This document shows, piece after piece, positions 10,196-21,492 of a stretch of 64,000 nucleotides of DNA. The notes under the pieces are model-generated. The model had not been told where the DNA came from. It saw nothing but the letters and a program-made list of their open reading frames with translations, and made no database searches. The stretch's first letter is position 1, and the number at the start of each line of letters is the position of its first letter. Origin of the DNA: Diogma glabrata (lineage: Eukaryota; Arthropoda; Insecta; Diptera; Cylindrotomidae). The stretch spans positions 86,942,647 to 87,006,646 of the forward strand of contig OY856186.1 of the NCBI GenBank assembly GCA_963693315.1, given 5' to 3'. Both the position numbers and the translations under genes were made by a program.

Positions 10196-10385
10196 CGTAC
10201 CACGTTTGTACGTGCAATTTCATTCAACCTTGTTATCATACCAAATATTGTCGAGAGATTCCTAACGTGATCCACGTGCGGATGGAGGGCTGATGGAAGC
10301 AGAATAGGAGGACGGGGTTTAATCATGGGGTGAGTAAATTTATTTTTTTTACTTAGGTCATAATGATAAAGGGGTGTGAATGTGA

Positions 10386-10404
10386 GTGTGTGTGTGTGTG
10401 TGTG
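10386..10404. repeat. (GT)n microsatellite
   Basis: Short GT run in otherwise unremarkable DNA between the satellite and the LINE relic. Nothing else is recognised in 10196-10589. Confidence 0.8.
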
Positions 10405-10589
10405 GGCGTATGTGAGTGAACGTGGGGGTTGGACGTGTTGATCGTGAGTCTTTCGCAACCGGGGTCGCCAGAGTCTCCATTTTTCCACTTGTATTTCTTT
10501 CCATTTCTGAATATTTTCGTTAATAGCGTACATTTCTGTATTTGTGCTGAAGTAGCAGGGTTTCTTTATCGTTCCCATGGGCTGCAGCT

Positions 10590-11883
10590 AGCTTGGGGCA
10601 AGAAAATCAATCTCGCTAGGTACGCTTCCTGCTAATTCCTTCTCATTGGTTCGCCAGTGAGAAAGCGCTTCATTACAACCCCAAGCTTGACAACAGTACT
10701 CCATACAGGGACGAATATAGGACTTATAAACATGGAGCAATTGGTATGGAGTGAAAAATATTTTGCATCTATTTAGGAGGCCGAGTTTTTCAGACGCGCT
10801 TTTTGCCTTTGCCATTACGTGATCGTTCCAGAGTATGTCATTTGAAACTGTGACACCCAATAAACGATTGTTTTTACATTCACCTATTGGTTCATAACAC
10901 ATACTGAATAAAATATCTTTGGGGAACTCGGAACTTTGATCTGGAAACAATCAACAGCTGTGTTTTGGTAGAGTTGAAATTGTCCAGGTTTTGGTCACCC
11001 CAATCGGCGACTTTTTTGGGCCTTTATTCACGTTTATGGCAGCATCCCTCTGGGTGGGATTAATTCGTTCGTGCATTTTGTCTTTTGAAGGAAGGGGCTC
11101 GAACGACTTGTGCAGAGACTATCATCTGTAACGACTATCATCTGCAAAACTATTTATTGGGTTGCTGGTGATTTTCAGTAATTCGTTGATATAAATCAAA
11201 AATAGGGTTGGGGACAATACTGAGCCTTGAGGTACACCAGCGTTAATTAGTTTAAACTCAGAAGGAAATCCGTCTAAGGAGACCGAAATGTATCGGTTGG
11301 TTAGAAAATTTTAAATCAGCTTCACAATATTGGGATGAAAACCATACGCAACGAGCTTGTGGATCAAGTTGGCATGCCAAACTCGATCGAATGCCTTGGA
11401 GATGTCTAAAGCGATAACGTATGTTTCACCACCTCTATCAAGAATGCTGTTCCAACAATGTGCTACATAGTTTAATAGATCGGTGGTTGATCTTTTGTTT
11501 CGAAAACCGTATTGGCTGTCGGCTATTAAATGATTTACTTCCAGAAATTTTGAAATGTGTGTATTAATATAATGCTCGTAGACTTTGGATAGGGCCGATA
11601 CTAAAGCTATTGGCCTATAATTAGAGATATCGGGTTTTGGTCCTTTTTTGGAGACGGGCTGGACATTTGGCAACTTCCAGCACGAGGGAAATATACCAGA
11701 TTTGTAGGATTGGTAGAATATCTTAGTAAAAGTTGATGCAAGTTTTTTAGAAAAGGTTTTTAAAGTAATAGGTGGAATGTTGTCCATTCCTGAGGCTTTG
11801 TTGATGTTTAACCTCCTTAAAGGTTTTTGAAAAAAAAGCTCGTTTTTTTCACCAAAAAGAATTGGGCGTCTGAGAAAATTCAA
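10590..11883 (-). pseudogene. jockey/CR1-like LINE RT relic
   Basis: 5'-truncated, frameshifted non-LTR retrotransposon ORF2. 11883-11311 carries RT motifs in order: NKASGMDNIP, SNYRPIALVSALSKVYE, SQYGFRNKRSTTD, ALDISKAFDRVWH. 11300-11060 continues with AGVPQGSVLSP and FADDS, but with frame changes and a small duplication at about 11110-11150. 10950-10590 encodes the C-terminal SFIRPCMEY-type region (YKSYIRPCMEYCCQAWG). The same family recurs at 38180-39060 and 48812-49992. No polyA tail or flanking duplication was found. Confidence 0.85.
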
Positions 11884-12764
11884 TTTTTAACAAACAGTCT
11901 AATATTTAACGACGCGAAACACAGGTCTTAGTTACAGGCTAACGAGTGTGATTGAAAAAAATATTCTTCCATACTATCCAAGCTACCACATTTTGGATTC
12001 CTTCTTTTCAACTCACTCTCGGCATTTAAACTGAAATCCGAAACGCTCCTAGCAATGTATAAAATAAAATTATTTTATTTAAAAAGCTAAATCAAATTTT
12101 TTTTACATTCAATTATAAAATGATTCTTAAACAAAATCTCAAGAAATAAGAACAAAAAAACAAAAAAACGTAAATAACAAATGCAAAAATGTCTGACTGT
12201 TCAATTTGCAATTTTTGAACATAGAATAAACGAGAATTAAACATGATCACGATTATTTTGATTATAATGTACTTAAAAAGATACAAATTCTTGTGTATTT
12301 TCATTTTTTCCTCTGGCCAACAAAATAAAAGAGGAAAGCAAATGTTAGGTTGGAATTCCTGAAAATCTCAAGTTAATTTTGGTTGTTCAAGTCTAGTTAT
12401 TGGTGTTTTTCTTTGTATTCAATTTATGTAGAGTCATGTTCGATTTTGAATTGATTATGTTTAAAGTAAGCTCTAGAAGTTTCTAAGAGTGAAAAATAAT
12501 TGGAGTTTTTTATACTAAATTTTAAAAATTTCACGAATGATGAATATCTATAGAATTTATCATGTGTTGACCCATTTAGTTCATTAATTGTAGGCCGTTC
12601 AAACATTATTTAAAATAAAATCTTAAAATAAACATAGTTTTACAAAACGTATTTTCCACAGAGTTCGATTTGCTAAAGGTGGCACTTGCGGTTTGTTAGA
12701 CTTTGCTCTAAATTTATTGATTTAAGTAATCATCAAACAGAAAAATTCTAGAAGAAGAATAATG
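11884..12764. other. AT-rich DNA, nothing recognised
   Basis: No coding feature or repeat could be supported between the LINE relic and the foldback element. Confidence 0.4.
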
Positions 12765-13913
12765 CTTCGGTCCGAGAACCTAAATGTATCTTATCAACTA
12801 TCTTGAGCCAAATTTCAAAATTTTATCCCCATTTTTTTGCATTTCTCGAGGTTTCAGGTCATGAAGATTCATAAAAAAACGAAAAAAAATGTCAGTTTGT
12901 CGGCCGGCCGGCCGTCACTACCTTCGAAAACTAGAAAACTGCAGGAGCAATTTCAAACATTTTCTAAATATATGGTTCCGTCAATGATGAGTGCCGAAAG
13001 GACGATGTGTTCGATAACTGTACCGAAAGTGTGTCAAAACAAATTCGTATAATTCGAATAATGTAATGTCCATGATAAATAAAATAAGATAACTAGTAGT
13101 AACAATGAATGTAAAGCAATCTTGAGAGTTGAGATATCAACATCATGTAAGTGAGACGATGCAGTTTGATTATTATATTATAAGTGTGTCAAAGGGATGA
13201 TTTTCACAAATATTGTTGCCCAGTTTTTTTTGACAAAAATATCGTTACGGTAAACGTAATAAAATACAACGCAATTGTATTCAACCTCAATTTTCAATAT
13301 ATGAACAATAATTTCAAAAATAAAATCAACGTCACATTCGTTTCTAAGAACAAGGGTCAAAACTTGAAATATAATGTTTCAAAAATAATAACGTAGATAG
13401 TTGAAGCTTTCTTTATAAATAATTGATTTTCCTAGAATATACGAGAAATTAAGCAGAATTATATATAAGGAATTCCCTTTTGTAGAAAAAATTAGTTTTT
13501 AATTAGACTGCGTGCGATGATGTGAAGATAAATTAATTATACTGTGATAGTGCAAATATGTACTAAATAGTTTAAGTCAAATTTGAAATGGAATATAATC
13601 GTGAATAAAGTTTTAAGTGTTATTGAATAAAAATATCTTGTGTATTATGTGGTACGCTGTATTGTCAACTGGAAATTCTACAATCTACCGTTGGCATTTC
13701 TAAAGCTATTGGAAGAATATTCTAGATAGGAATGTTATTTTCTGCATTGTTTTCCTGTTTTTGTGGAACTATACCTGTGTTGAATACACCTAATTCTGTT
13801 TTTGCATGGTAGATTTGTTCCAAGAAACCCGTACAAAAAACTGTGTATAAAAAGACATGATGTACATAAAAAAAGAGATTAGTTCCACATTCTTTAACCC
13901 TGTTAAAAAAGGT

Positions 13914-15415
13914 AAAATAAAATGATTTTACAAGAAAACTATTAAGATGAAAAACGTGTTCTAGACAGAGTTGTGAAAACTTGACCATTTTTGATTTTTC
14001 TGAAACTTGGCATATAAGTAGTATGGACAAAATAAAAAATGCAACTTATTTTAACATTTAAAAGTGCATAGTTTGAGCATAGGGGGCACCCCAACATGCA
14101 TGAAAAATGAAAATTCTGCCAATCCGATGTAACTTTGAAATTAAATTGCTCAAGAACGGCTATACCGATTTCATCAAACTTTTTTTTGTTTGATGATGAT
14201 TAATTAGTCGTTTGAAAAAAAATTAATTAATTGTTTTTATAATTTTTTTTAAATAAAAATATTAAAAAACTTTTTTAAAGATGGCGCTAGGGTCAAAGAT
14301 CAATTGGAATTTAATTAATTTTTTTTCTGAAAATAGTTCTATCCTTACTCTAAAATATATCAAATTTACAAAGAGGCTGAAATTCATGTTCTTGAGATAT
14401 TTAATTTTAAAGATTTTTAGTACGGCTGAAATTCGAATTTTTCTTCATTTTTTCAAACAACTTCCATTAACAAAAATTTTTAAAATCAATTAAATTTTAA
14501 CTTTTTTTATTTTTTAAATATAGTTCTAGCCTTCATTTAAAATATATCAAATTTACAAAGAGGCATTAATTCGTGTTCTTGAGATATTTAATTTTAAAGA
14601 TTTTTTCTAAAAATTCTAATTGTTCATTATTTTTTCGAAAAATTTTTATCATCAAAAATTTTAACCACTGAAGTTCGAGAAAATAATGAACAATTAGAAC
14701 TTTAATCGGACTAAAAATCTTTAAAATTAAATATCTGAAGAACACGAATTAACGCCTCATTGTAAATTTGATATATTTTAAAGGAAGGCTAGAACTATAT
14801 TTAAAAAATAAAAAATGTGAAAATTTAATTGATTTTAAAATTTTTTGTTAATGGAAGTTGTTTGAAAAAATGAAGAAAAATTCAAATTTCAGCCGTACTA
14901 AAAATCTTAAAAATTAAATATCTCAAGAACGAGAATTTCAGCCTCTTTGTAAATTTGATATATTTTAGAGTAAGGATAGAACTATTTTCAGAAAAAAAAT
15001 TAATTAAATTCCAATTGATCTTTGACCCTACCGCCATCTTTAAAAAAGTTTTTTTAATATTTTTATTTAAAAATTAATTATAAAAACAATAAATTAAATT
15101 TTTTTCAAAGGGTTAGCTAATCATCTATCAAACAAAAACAAGTTTTGATGAAATCGGTATAGCCGTTCTTGAGCAATTTAATTTCAAAGTTACATCAGAT
15201 TGGCAGAATTTTCATTTTTCATGCATGTTCTGGTGCCCCCTATGCTCAAACTATGCACTTTAAAAAAATTTCAAAATAAGTCGTATTTTTTATTTTGTCC
15301 ATACTACTTATATGCCAAGTTTCAGGAAAATCAAAAATGGTCAAGTTCAAATTTCGACTTTTTCACCTGCGTAGATCACGTTTTTCATCTTAAGGGTGTC
15401 TTTGTAAAAATCAAA
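13914..15415. repeat. 1.5-kb imperfect palindrome centred near 14660
   Basis: Left-arm landmarks appear in reverse complement on the right: GTGCATAGTTTGAGCATAGG at 14064 against its complement ending at 15258, and ATGGCGCTAGGGTCAAAGAT near 14281 against ATCTTTGACCCTACCGCCAT near 15020-15040. GGCATATAAGTAGTATGG occurs near 14010 and its complement near 15300. Each arm also has an internal direct repeat of about 190 bases (TATCAAATTTACAAAGAGGC twice). Arms are about 700 bases with a very short centre. Confidence 0.85.
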
Positions 15416-15699
15416 TTGCTCTTTTATTACTCAGTTTTTTTCATAAAAACAAAATCCAATTTAATTCTTAAAGTAACATAAATATAAAAATATGGAGGGG
15501 CTGAAATCTCACAGCTCTGAGATATCAAGACTTCGGTCTGGGTTAAGGATTATGATATAGTTTTCGTCAAAAAACTTTTATGAGGACATGGTTTTTAGTT
15601 TTGGGCAGCGATGTATAACAAACATAACTCTTTGTTAATGTACAAGTATTTTTTATCTCTATTTAAACATTTATTACAAAACTAACACGAAACATCAAT

Positions 15700-16130
15700 A
15701 CGTTGCCGGAAAATTATAATCAAAATTCCAAAAATATTGTTAAACTAAATAAAATAAAACTTTTTCAAAATTCCAAAAATATTCCAAAAATTAGAATAAA
15801 ATCAAATATTTAAATATTTTCTAAATTCCAATAATATTTCAAAAATTCTTAAAAATTCAAACTTTTTTCAAAATTCTAAAAATATTGCAAAAATTATTAC
15901 AAAATCAAAAATTGAAAATTTTTTCTAAATTCCAAAAATTATAATACAATCAAAAATTTAAAATTTTTCAAAATTCTAAAAATATTTCAAAAATTCTTAC
16001 AAAATCAAAAATTAAAACTTTTTCCGAAATTCTAAAAATATTGCAAAAATTATTACAAAATCAAAAATACAAACTTTTTCAAAATTCCAAAAATATTTCA
16101 AAAACTATAACAAATTCAAAAATTTCCATG
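15700..16130. repeat. ~60-bp AT-rich tandem array
   Basis: Units of the type CAAAATTCCAAAAATATTTC, then AAAAATTCTTACAAAATCAA, recur about every 57-65 bases for six to seven degenerate copies. Confidence 0.6.
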
Positions 16131-16169
16131 TCCAATTTCATTTTAAATTACATTTACGTCATAAAAACA

Positions 16170-16690
16170 GCTACATTTTTTTTCCCAAAAAATTGGCTAA
16201 AAAATTAAATGAAATCATTTTTTGACACGCTTGACATTATTTTTTGACAAACTTATAATGGCATAATTCTCTATAATAATAATAAAATATCATGTCATAC
16301 GAACTATTAATTTTATTTTTTTCTAAAAAAATAGGGTAAAAAATAAATAAAAACCCTTCTTTTGACACACTTGACAACATTTTTTGACAAACTTATAATG
16401 CCATAATTCTCAATAATAATAATAAAATTTCATTTCAAACAATTTTATTTTTTTCCTAAAAATTGGGTAAAAAAATAAATAAAAATCTTTCTTTTGACAC
16501 ACTTGACAACATTTTTTTAACAAACTTATGATGCCATAATTCTCAATAATAATAATAAAACTTCATTTCAAAAAAAACAATTAATATTATTTTTTTTCCA
16601 AAATATTAGGTAAAAAAATAAATAAAAATCTTTCTTTTGACACACTTGACAACTATTTTTTGACAAACTTATAATGCAATAATCTAGTTT
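16170..16690. repeat. ~140-bp tandem array, 4 copies
   Basis: The block TTTTTGACAAACTTATAATG ends at 16260, 16400, about 16533 and 16676 (spacings 140, 133, 143). Each unit also has TTGACACACTTGACAAC and a TAATAATAATAAAA run. Confidence 0.8.
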
Positions 16691-17550
16691 TTGATCTCAC
16701 AACCAATCCCGACCATCAAGATTTCTCCAAATTTAATGTTCCTACTCGTAATCACTTAAAATGAACGTTTTTTTAGCCAAAAATATGAAAATTTGCTATT
16801 TTTGACACACATAATGATTTTTTTGACACACTTCCGGTACAGTTATCGAACACAGCGTCCTTTCGGACCTATCCCTTGTGAATACCTATTTTTAGAAAAA
16901 AAAATTTTTGAAATCCCTCCAGCCGTTTTCCCTGCAGTGTAGGTAATGACGGCCGGACGGCCGGCAGACAGACATACATTTTTTTTTTTTGCTTTTTTAG
17001 AATCAGTAGGTCCTAAAACGTCGAGAACTGCCAAAAAAAGTGGGGGTAAGAATTTCACTTTGAGCTCATGAATGTAAGTAATACTTAGGTCTTTCAGACC
17101 GAAGTAATTAGGTCTTTCAGACCGAAGTAATTATCGCAAGGTTAGGTCAACTGTAAACTGTAGGAATACCAAAAAAAACAGTAATAAACAAAAGGTACGA
17201 ACTACGAATTCAATTTTAGAGATTAAAAAATATTAAAATCATGAAAAATTCATAAATCAAAAAACAGTCAGAGTGATGAAAATAACATATGTAGAGCAGC
17301 TCTATTTACTATCATCATCGGCTATCATACGCGATCGCTTGCGTAAGACTGGTCAATATCGCTATCATTACTTGAAATATTTTGTACGTCATTATCACAT
17401 TCCAATTGTGAGATTCATTCTTTGCCCTGTGGCTCTCTGAAAGGGGAATTCATTAGAACTATAAGGCAGTCGAACTGAATGTATTCAATTGAATTGAATG
17501 AAAAAACTGCTTTGAAAAGTGAAAGATCCAAAACAAAGTCTTATCTCAAA

Positions 17551-17626
17551 TCCAGCTCGGAGATCCGAACCGGCGTCCCTCTGATCAGAGTTTATGATCA
17601 ACTATTTAACCTTCTCGACCAGCGAC
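17551..17626 (-). repeat. tRNA-derived SINE head, minus strand
   Basis: Read on the minus strand this gives GGTCGAGAAGGTTAAATAG (A-box-like, as in tRNA-Leu/Ser), an anticodon-arm-like region, and GCCGGTTCGGATCTCCG as a B box with a small insertion. The spacing fits a tRNA-derived pol III promoter. Flanking 17128-17550 holds nothing else recognisable. Confidence 0.5.
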
Positions 17627-19504
17627 AAGATAAAATTTTGTTTTTGGACGATCGACTTAACATCGCAGTTTTTTGCTTCAATTTTCTTGTCATTTTTTGT
17701 CTTATTTTTATAATCCTACGAACTATTTTATAAATAATTAATAACTACATACATACATATTTTTCTTTAAAATTTAAATCGTGCTAAATCGAATAAAGTC
17801 CTGTAAGAACGGCTTCATTTTTTAACTAGACCGTGTTAAATCAAAACCGTATAAAAAAGACCGTGTAAAAAAGGATTGGGTCTACTTAATAAAACCTGGT
17901 GTTTTTACTTACTAATCAGTTATTGAACCCGGAAGGAAATTTGGAAATTGTGTTTATCGAATTGAGAGTAAGGGCAATTCGAAGTAGGGTCGAAAAACGT
18001 AACAATATAATGAAAAAATATTTTGGACTTGAAACATTTGAAACATAAATAGTATATTTTTCAACGATGCCGAAAACAACATATTTTGAAGCGAGAGGAC
18101 AGTTTATCAGCCGAGGCGATAGCCAAGGTTGGTAATGGTCGCGAGATTCAAAATATGATTTTCGGCGAGAAGAATGCTGTACTTTTTCTACTACTTTTTT
18201 AAAAATTATTATTAATTATTAAGCATTTTCATTTAAAATGACATAAATTTCAAATTTTAAAACATATAAACATCCAAACAAAATCTTTAAATTTAAATTT
18301 CTGCTATTAAAATATAGATGACTCAGTATGAATAAATTATCAAATTTCTATGTTATAAATAAAACCGTCTTTAGTTACAAGCTTGATTGTCCTTTGGTAC
18401 AAAAAAATCGTCAACTGTATACAATATACATATATTTATTCTATTTACACTACAAAATTCTATATTTTTATTCTATTTGGTCTCTAAAGTCCCTAAAATC
18501 ATTAAATAACACATCTTTAAAGGTTTATTGTTTTTTGCATTTCGCGTCTAGTAGGCTTATAACTCAAAACGGTTTTCTAATAAACAAAGTCAAGTTTAAA
18601 AATTTTATTATTATTTCTAAAATGAAAACAACAGTTTTGATTTAGTTTTTGGATGGGGGGGATGTCGTTACGTAATTTCCTGATATATTTTAAAACAACG
18701 TAAAATATTTTATGTAAATAAATATTTTTTTCGTTTTTCTTAAATAAATAGGTTAAATCATTTTTTTTAAACATCTTAACACAAACTGTTTGTTACCATA
18801 CTATTTAAAAAGAATATGTGAATCTTATATAGTTAACTATTATATCATTTTTAAAATTTTTAATGTAAATTGTCCGTAAATAATTCTAAAATTAATTAAC
18901 GTCATCTGCCCAAGAAAGACAAATTAACACTATTAAAATTATTTCATTCAATCAATTGATTCTTTTAACGGGTGTTCTAGGATGATTTATTCTAGTTAAG
19001 AAATTAGAAAATAGATGGTTTTTAAAAAATTGCTTTCGTCACTAGGTACGAAAGTAATTTGTATAGGCTTTTTTATCACTGGTGACGAAAAAGAAATTTT
19101 CGATGCAATGAACAAACATCGAAAGTAGATTTTTTAAGTTGGGTAGTAGAAAAAATAATTAGCTGAATAACTTAAATATAATGGAAGATTAAATTGGACA
19201 TCAAATATATCTCTATCCAGCTTCAACAAACAGAACAGTTTGAAAATGCTGCTGATCAAATATTGTTTTTTACAAAAGTTGAAACAATTGTGAAAAGATA
19301 AAAAATCAAACAAGTTATTCTTTAAATAAATTCAAAACACCATTGTTTGGTTTATTTTAACTACAATTTTTTTCACTGCAGTGCAGCACCGAATACCAGC
19401 CATCTTTCCTGCTATCACACTGAATTGAAATTTTTTTTTTCTCATCAAACGTTTTTAAAGTTGGGCAAGAAGAATTCACTTAAATTTTTTATTTTATTCA
19501 GACA
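17627..19504. other. AT-rich non-coding DNA
   Basis: No protein similarity, repeat array or RNA gene could be supported. Short frames here are composed of Phe/Tyr/Ile/Lys as expected from AT-rich sequence. Confidence 0.5.
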
Positions 19505-20262
19505 TCTAACTATATATAAATACGCAAGCATAATTTTTGCGGTACAATTTTAAAATATTTGCTCCATCAAAAGTGTGGCAATATATATATATATTGTAAG
19601 AAAGGTCTTGAGCAGTAGATGTGTCGAAAAATACTTTTTTTTGAATTTTGACGTTTTTTTCAGAAAAAATGGCAAAAATGTGATAATTGTGTTTTTTGAG
19701 TTTTTTGTTCGGTTATTTTGTTTTTTTTCAAGGTATTTGTTTCACAATTCAAAATCTATATCTATCTATATATACGCAAGCATAATTTTTGCGGTACAAT
19801 TTTAAAATATTTGCTCCATCAAAAGTGTGGCAATATGTATATTGTAGGAAAGGTCTTGAGCAGTAGATGTGTCGAAAAATACTTTTTTTTATTTTTGACG
19901 ATTTTTTCAGAAAAAATGGCAAAAATGTGATAATTGTGTTTTTTGAGTTTTTGGTTCGGTTATTTTGTTTTTTTTCAAGGTATTTGTTTCACAATTCAAA
20001 ATCTATATCTCTATCTATATATAAATACGCAAGCATAATTTTTGCGGTACAATTTTAAAATATTTGCTCCATCAAAAGTGTGGCAATATGTATATTGTAG
20101 GAAAGGTCTTGAGTAGTAGATGTGTCGAAAAACACTTTATTTTGAATTTTGACGATTTTTTCAGAAAAAATGGCAAAAATGTGATAATTGTGTTTTTTGA
20201 GTTTTTGGTTCGGTTATTTTGTTTTTTTCAAGGTATTTGTTTCACAATTCAAAATCAAACTA
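19505..20262. repeat. 252-bp tandem repeat, 3 copies
   Basis: ACGCAAGCATAATTTTTGCG starts at 19522, 19774 and 20027 (spacings 252 and 253). The units are close to identical, differing mainly in a TATC microsatellite stretch and T-run lengths. The repeated open frames beginning MCRKILFF or similar are by-products of the array. Confidence 0.9.
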
Positions 20263-20328
20263 TACTAATTAATTAAACTCTGAAATAATGTGTTGTAGCT
20301 ATTTGGTTAGGAGGTCTATTTACAATTT

Positions 20329-20640
20329 CTATTTACAATGGCCGAATTTCGGCCACTGGGCGATTCCTAGTTTTGTATAAATTTCTAACCATCTAAAAAT
20401 GACGTTCTTTTTTAACAGATCCTGTAGAGGTTTATCTATATCTGAAATAGCTTTCGTCTTTATTCGGATCACATGTAATGAGATAATGTAACCTAAACAA
20501 CTATCCTGATTTACTGGATACTGAAACTTACTGTCGTTAAATTTTTTGTTTATTTGTTTTGATCTTTTCATAATTTTTTTTAATATTTCATCATGCTCTG
20601 CAAGTGTTTGAGCTGCTATCAAAAGATCCCTCTATATCAG
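20329..20640 (-). pseudogene. Ty3/gypsy RT thumb/connection scrap
   Basis: A frame of 97 residues reads like the end of a gypsy reverse transcriptase: EHDEILKKIMKR (after the palm), KFNDSKFQYPV, CLGYIIS, then directly PLQDLLKKNVIFRW. The usual FLGMVNYL-type segment between GIKPD and PLR.LLKK is missing, so there is an internal deletion. No catalytic residues remain. It is distinct from the complete gypsy elements in the window. Confidence 0.6.
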
Positions 20641-21194
20641 TCAACTTTCTGCACTGTATATCTGAAATACTTCCGGGTAGCCGGAAGCCAGCCGGTAGCC
20701 AGCCTTCTCGGCTGACAAAAGGCAAGCGTTTAAAACGATAGCGTGTACTGAATGTACGAAGTCTAAAGAACTCCTTATCAAGTTTAAAAACCGAAAAAAA
20801 ATTTATTAACTATAGTTCAGAGCTTATTTCCTGAAATGAGGGCATCAAAAATGTTTTCTGGTTCAGAGCTTCATTTATGTGGATCCAAGCAAGTTCTTAA
20901 TTTTTATTGGGTTTTATACAACTGTGACTAAGGGATATATTCTCTATTCGGTCGCAAAGTATTATCTTAAGCGTCGCAAAAAAGGCAATTGGCAACGCTT
21001 AATTTTGCTACTTAACATTGACATTCTCAAAAACAATCGCATCTTACCTATTCAGCATTGTGCTGAATACTACTGCAACTGTCATTTTTGTTTATTTGAT
21101 TGTTATTTTAAATTTTGATGTCAAGCTGTAATAAAGTGCTAAATTTTCTAACAAAATAAAATTAAATAAAAGCTATTTTAAATACAAAAAATAG
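20641..21194. other. non-coding DNA upstream of the Myb/SANT exon
   Basis: Holds a GC-richer patch with repeated GTAGCCGGAAGCCAGCCGG-type sequence (about 20676-20700). An 80-codon frame at 20879-21118 has no recognisable domain. It may be the 5' part of the Harbinger-like element, but no terminal inverted repeat was recognised. Confidence 0.35.
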
Positions 21195-21236
21195 AAACAA
21201 ATACAAAAAAAGGACGTAAGCCAAACTACACAGAAC
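21195..21236 (+). pseudogene. Myb/SANT gene, first part of split exon
   Basis: Reads KKGRKPNYTE in the frame that continues, across the hAT insertion, into RELLIFLQSLEKNSEVLS at 29105 onward. This is the typical start of the Myb/SANT-like domain of PIF/Harbinger accessory proteins and insect zeste-type regulators. The last bases are the left copy of the hAT target duplication (21229-21236). An in-frame stop lies just upstream, so the exon begins at an acceptor (ATAG near 21194) or is itself truncated. Confidence 0.6.
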
Positions 21237-21492
21237 TAGAGATTGGCTTTTCTCAACTTTTTTTCTTTCTCAAGAAATATAGAGAAATGAAATTTCTTTC
21301 TCGAGAATTCTTGAGAATTCTTGAGAAAATTTAATATTATTTTTCTATGAAAAATGAGATTAAAAGCAATTTTTAATACGTTTTTATCAATTTTATTTCA
21401 TTTAATAGATACAGTAAAAAATAAAATGCTGTAAAAAATAAAAAAAAAATACAGCAAAAAATAAAAAATAAAGTTTGTAAGCCAGCCAAAAC

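Larger units (their letters stand above)
12765..17127. mobile_element. long foldback (inverted-repeat) element F1
   Basis: The ends are inverted copies of each other. The left begins CTTCGGTCCGAGAACCTAA at 12765; the right ends TTAGGTCTTTCAGACCGAAG at 17127, with a 25-bp duplication of that end. Inside each arm, in opposite orientation, are a CGGCCGGCCGGCCG-like block (about 12899 and 16950), a CGATAACTGTACCG / CGGTACAGTTATCG block and a TGTGTCAAAA / TTTGACACAC block. The core is a separate palindrome (13914-15415), and the right half carries two tandem arrays. No transposase is encoded, so it would be non-autonomous. Confidence 0.6.

Noticed and set aside
10183..10578. 131-codon minus-strand frame across the GT microsatellite
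   Set aside because: It reads through the simple repeat (HTHTHT run) and has no domain; treated as chance.
14281..14493. 70-codon frame starting MALGSKINWN
   Set aside because: Lies wholly in one arm of the palindrome; the mirrored copy does not preserve it.
19347..20276. Five similar plus-strand frames of 60-76 codons (MCRKIL.., FFFKVFVSQF..)
   Set aside because: They recur because the 252-bp unit is tandemly repeated; composition is Phe/Lys/Ile only and no start context is conserved.
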